The translations under genes were made by a program, and so were the position numbers. The notes under the pieces are model-generated. The model searched no databases. It worked only from the letters and a program-made list of their open reading frames with translations, and had not been told where the DNA came from. From contig JAATVS010000105.1 of NCBI GenBank assembly GCA_014523695.1, positions 1 to 7,702 of the forward strand: a stretch of 7,702 nucleotides of DNA, in the 5' to 3' direction. Of this stretch, positions 5,751-7,702 are shown piece after piece. Every line of letters starts with the position of its first letter. The first letter of the stretch is position 1. The stretch is from Nitrososphaerales archaeon TH5895. GTDB lineage: Archaea > Thermoproteota > Nitrososphaeria > Nitrososphaerales > Nitrososphaeraceae.

Positions 5751-6710
5751 CTATGAATAAGCCTTTTGCAGATTAACCAACATCCTGTAAAGGGTTTGGA
5801 CAGCCAGCGTACCTTCTCTATGATCATTACTTCTAGCCGCAACTTCCACCATATCCATACCTATGAGCATAGCCGAGGGGCTTATGCTTTTTATGATTTT
5901 AGCCACCTGGAATGGGTCCAAACCGTATGGTTCAGGACATCCGGTGCACGGAACATATGATAGGTCGTAAACGTCTATGTCAAATGAAATATAGATAACT
6001 CTATTACAAGTAACTTCGTTGATGTATAACAATAATTTATTAATGTTATCATGAATCGTCCAAGCATCGAACGTAACGACACCTTTATTTAATGCAAATT
6101 GATTCTCCTGTCGATCACATTGTCTTATTCCAATTTGAACTAGATCGTGACTACGAATATGTCCGTCGTTGATTAGATGGTAAAAAGGAGTTGTATGACA
6201 CATAACCATCCCATCATATTCAGGCTTCAAATCTCTATGAGCATCGAAATGAAGAATCAGAGGCTTTGTGTCAGCCAGCGCCTTAAGCTGGTAGTATGAG
6301 ATGGTGTGTTCTCCCCCTAACAAAATTGGAATTTTGCTGCTCGCTTTTATACGATCTGCAGTCATAGTAATGTTCGATCCAATTGATGAAATAATGGAGC
6401 TCAAACTGCAGTTAGAATCAAGTTGAGGCATCTTAAGATCGCCGAAATCATAGAGTTTGACCTTGTCAGCCAAATCAGCATTTTCTTCAATTAAGTAGGT
6501 TTCTATCTGTTTTGCCGAAGTCAATCTGATCGAATTGGGTCCTTCCCTGGTTCCTTTTCCAAAGGAGGTTGTGAGGTCCAATGGAACTCCATAGACTATC
6601 ACATTTGAGTCGGTAAGCGAAACTTTCATAGGAAAATCAGCAAAAGATACTCCAACATCTCCTAATTCTGGTGAGACGAAGAGTGGCTGGACCTCCTCCA
6701 AAATGGACAA
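5751..6710 (-). CDS. speB: Ureohydrolase family protein, probable agmatinase
   Basis: This enzyme of the arginase/agmatinase family should hydrolyse a guanidino substrate, most likely agmatine to putrescine and urea. It keeps the binuclear manganese ligands: GGEHT (H135), FDAHRD (D156, H158, D160) and SFDID (D244, D246). CHTTPF (H172) matches the agmatinase-type substrate loop. Several usual signature residues differ: DP is DL, PGTGT is PCTGC, PGG is PYG, and the late EVxP is EVAA (E289). The symbol is therefore a family label, and arginase, guanidinobutyrase or guanidine hydrolase remain possible. The start is uncertain. No ATG occurs before codon 28, and in-frame TTG codons lie at 6728, 6710 and 6701. 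I chose 6710 (319 aa) because a TATA box lies 30 nt ahead, as in the neighbouring genes; 6728 adds six residues. It diverges from the cupredoxin-like gene. Confidence 0.9.
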   Translation of the reverse strand: MSILEEVQPLFVSPELGDVGVSFADFPMKVSLTDSNVIVYGVPLDLTTSFGKGTREGPNSIRLTSAKQIETYLIEENADLADKVKLYDFGDLKMPQLDSNCSLSSIISSIGSNITMTADRIKASSKIPILLGGEHTISYYQLKALADTKPLILHFDAHRDLKPEYDGMVMCHTTPFYHLINDGHIRSHDLVQIGIRQCDRQENQFALNKGVVTFDAWTIHDNINKLLLYINEVTCNRVIYISFDIDVYDLSYVPCTGCPEPYGLDPFQVAKIIKSISPSAMLIGMDMVEVAARSNDHREGTLAVQTLYRMLVNLQKAYS

Positions 6711-6734
6711 TGGATAAGATCGAACCAAATTATA

Positions 6735-6741
6735 GTATAAA
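6735..6741 (-). promoter_or_regulatory. TATA box of the ureohydrolase gene
   Basis: On the minus strand TTTATAC begins 31 nt before the TTG at 6710, the same geometry as the TATA box at 3396-3402. This would make the message leaderless from a TTG codon. A second AT-rich box on the same strand, TTTAAAAG at 6765-6772, would instead place the start near 6741 and favour the TTG at 6728. I cannot separate the two by eye. Confidence 0.45.
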
Positions 6742-6821
6742 TGTTAATGCATTGCTCACTATATCTTTTAAATTTACCGTGCTTGTACGATACGAAGGTC
6801 AACTCTTTCAAACACAATGCA

Positions 6822-6829
6822 TTATAAAT
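6822..6829 (+). promoter_or_regulatory. TATA box of the cupredoxin-like gene
   Basis: TTATAAAT starts 31 nt before the ATG at 6853 and matches the core of the exoprotein TATA box (TTATAAATA). It falls inside the longer frame that opens with ATG at 6817, so that ATG would be upstream of the transcript. The predicted mRNA starts at or next to 6853. Confidence 0.65.
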
Positions 6830-6852
6830 GGGAGTCTGCCTACAGCCTCCAA

Positions 6853-7680
6853 ATGAATATAAGTTTGAGTATCATAGCGCTTACCGTTTCTGCAGCTGCT
6901 ATCCTGGTCTTGTCAGGCGCTGGTATCCATAGCTCAGTTGAGACAGTTTATGCTCAGGTAAATGTTTTGCCCGGGACCGAGGAGCCCGCAAATACTACTT
7001 CAAGTGAGGGAGGGGTTGGTTCGAGTACAGCTCCTACTGCGGGACCACGATTCAACGCTGGCGACATTGCACAGACGAATTCCATGAAGTTAGATTCTGA
7101 CGTACATAATCTCGTTGTTTTGATCCCTGATAAAAGATTAGTTAATCAGGGATTCCTTCCTCTTGATGCAACAATCGTAGAAGGGACGAAAGTTATCTGG
7201 TCTAATGCTGACAATAGCACAATGAGTCCTCAGGGTACTCCTCACGGTATTTCACTTGTCCAAGACAGCGATAATCAGGTTCTTCTCACCACTGGGACCA
7301 TACCGTTTGGGGATGCGGCTCAATATACGTTTGACACCGCAGGAACGTATACATTTTCAGATCCCACGAACACAGATCCAGCAGCTCCTAAGGGTAAAGT
7401 CAATGTCATTGCTCCTGCCAACGCACCAGATAATTTGTCGACAAATTCAAGTCAGGCTACGGCAGGCTTGTTCGTAGTACAAGCAGATGAGAAAGACTAT
7501 TTTGACCAACATTTCAACACCTTGGGTTATCATATTGAGGATAGTTACATGATACCGGGGCCTGAAGGAAACGATATACAGGTCTATGTGTATACACAGA
7601 AATCGGGCAAGGATTCTACAATAATTGATAGGACAGCTCTGAAGTCGACCTTCGTGGATGATCATATAGGGGAAGATTAA
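6853..7680 (+). CDS. Secreted cupredoxin-fold protein lacking the copper-site cysteine
   Basis: This 275-aa protein begins with a hydrophobic export signal (about 1-24) and a likely cleavage after VYA near residue 34, then a Ser/Thr/Pro/Gly-rich spacer (about 37-75). Residues 83-187 look like a cupredoxin beta-sandwich: HNLVVLIP, ATIVEGTKVIWSNAD, GTPHGIS (H131), AAQYTFDTAGTYTFSDP and GKVNVI. In blue copper proteins the last strands carry a Cys-His-Met/Leu ligand set after the GxYxF stretch. Here the protein contains no cysteine at all, so a type 1 copper centre is excluded. It may bind metal differently or only use the fold. Residues about 203-270 (AGLFVVQADEKDYFDQHF onward) form a second region I do not recognise. 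There is no C-terminal anchor. The start at 6853 follows from the TATA box at 6822; the ATG at 6817 would add 12 non-signal-like residues. Confidence 0.8.
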   Translation: MNISLSIIALTVSAAAILVLSGAGIHSSVETVYAQVNVLPGTEEPANTTSSEGGVGSSTAPTAGPRFNAGDIAQTNSMKLDSDVHNLVVLIPDKRLVNQGFLPLDATIVEGTKVIWSNADNSTMSPQGTPHGISLVQDSDNQVLLTTGTIPFGDAAQYTFDTAGTYTFSDPTNTDPAAPKGKVNVIAPANAPDNLSTNSSQATAGLFVVQADEKDYFDQHFNTLGYHIEDSYMIPGPEGNDIQVYVYTQKSGKDSTIIDRTALKSTFVDDHIGED

Positions 7681-7702
7681 GAGTAGCTTCAGATAGAGAT
7701 AG

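Noticed and set aside
6682..6699. GGAGGAGG on the minus strand near the ureohydrolase start as a ribosome-binding site
   Set aside because: No in-frame ATG, GTG or TTG follows at a usable distance, and the bases encode Glu-Glu-Val of the protein, so it is probably coincidence.
6817..6852. Upstream ATG for the cupredoxin-like protein
   Set aside because: The TATA box at 6822-6829 lies after this ATG, and the extra 12 residues would sit in front of an already complete signal peptide.
1..7702. CRISPR array, insertion sequence, tRNA/rRNA gene or defence cassette
   Set aside because: No spaced direct repeats, transposase motifs, terminal inverted repeats or cloverleaf-like segments were seen. 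The only tandem repeat is in frame within a coding region.

Overview
The window looks like a piece of an ammonia-oxidising archaeon of the Nitrososphaerota (Thaumarchaeota), most likely a soil Nitrososphaera/Nitrosocosmicus-type lineage. This is inferred, not proven. The threonyl-tRNA synthetase carries the archaeal-type N-terminal editing domain. Promoters have archaeal TATA boxes about 30 nt ahead of start codons with almost no leaders. The secreted proteins (discoidin-domain and cupredoxin-like) are of kinds common in soil AOA. DNA is AT-rich and genes are short-spaced.

Layout. (1) Bases 3-131 hold the last 42 codons of an unidentified plus-strand gene. (2) Bases 132-433 are non-coding apart from a 24-bp imperfect palindrome, minus-strand U-tracts that probably end the next gene, and a doubtful 36-codon ORF that resembles a signal peptide. 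(3) Bases 434-3127 (minus) encode an 897-aa secreted multidomain protein: signal peptide, two discoidin (F5/8 type C) domains, a cadherin/Ig-like domain, a third discoidin domain, a Pro-rich spacer built from a 24-bp tandem repeat, and a C-terminal globular domain. (4) Bases 3128-3427 carry the promoters of the flanking divergent genes and little else. (5) Bases 3428-3637 (plus) encode a 69-aa zinc-finger-like protein. (6) Bases 3773-5707 (plus) encode archaeal threonyl-tRNA synthetase. (7) Converging on it, about 5751-6710 (minus) encodes a ureohydrolase of the agmatinase type. (8) Diverging from that, 6853-7680 (plus) encodes a secreted cupredoxin-fold protein without any cysteine.

The genes do not form an operon or an obvious joint system. 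They alternate in strand and each seems to have its own promoter. Two are housekeeping or metabolic: thrS charges tRNA-Thr, and the ureohydrolase would release urea from agmatine or a related guanidino compound, which could feed a urease-bearing ammonia oxidiser. Two are extracytoplasmic: the discoidin protein probably binds surface or matrix polysaccharide, and the cupredoxin-like protein belongs to the periplasm-like space. I found no tRNA, rRNA, insertion sequence, CRISPR array or defence system. The points most worth following are the uniform leaderless promoter geometry (which corrects several start codons), the exoprotein's repeat and disulfide architecture, the altered signature motifs of the ureohydrolase, and the Cys-less cupredoxin.
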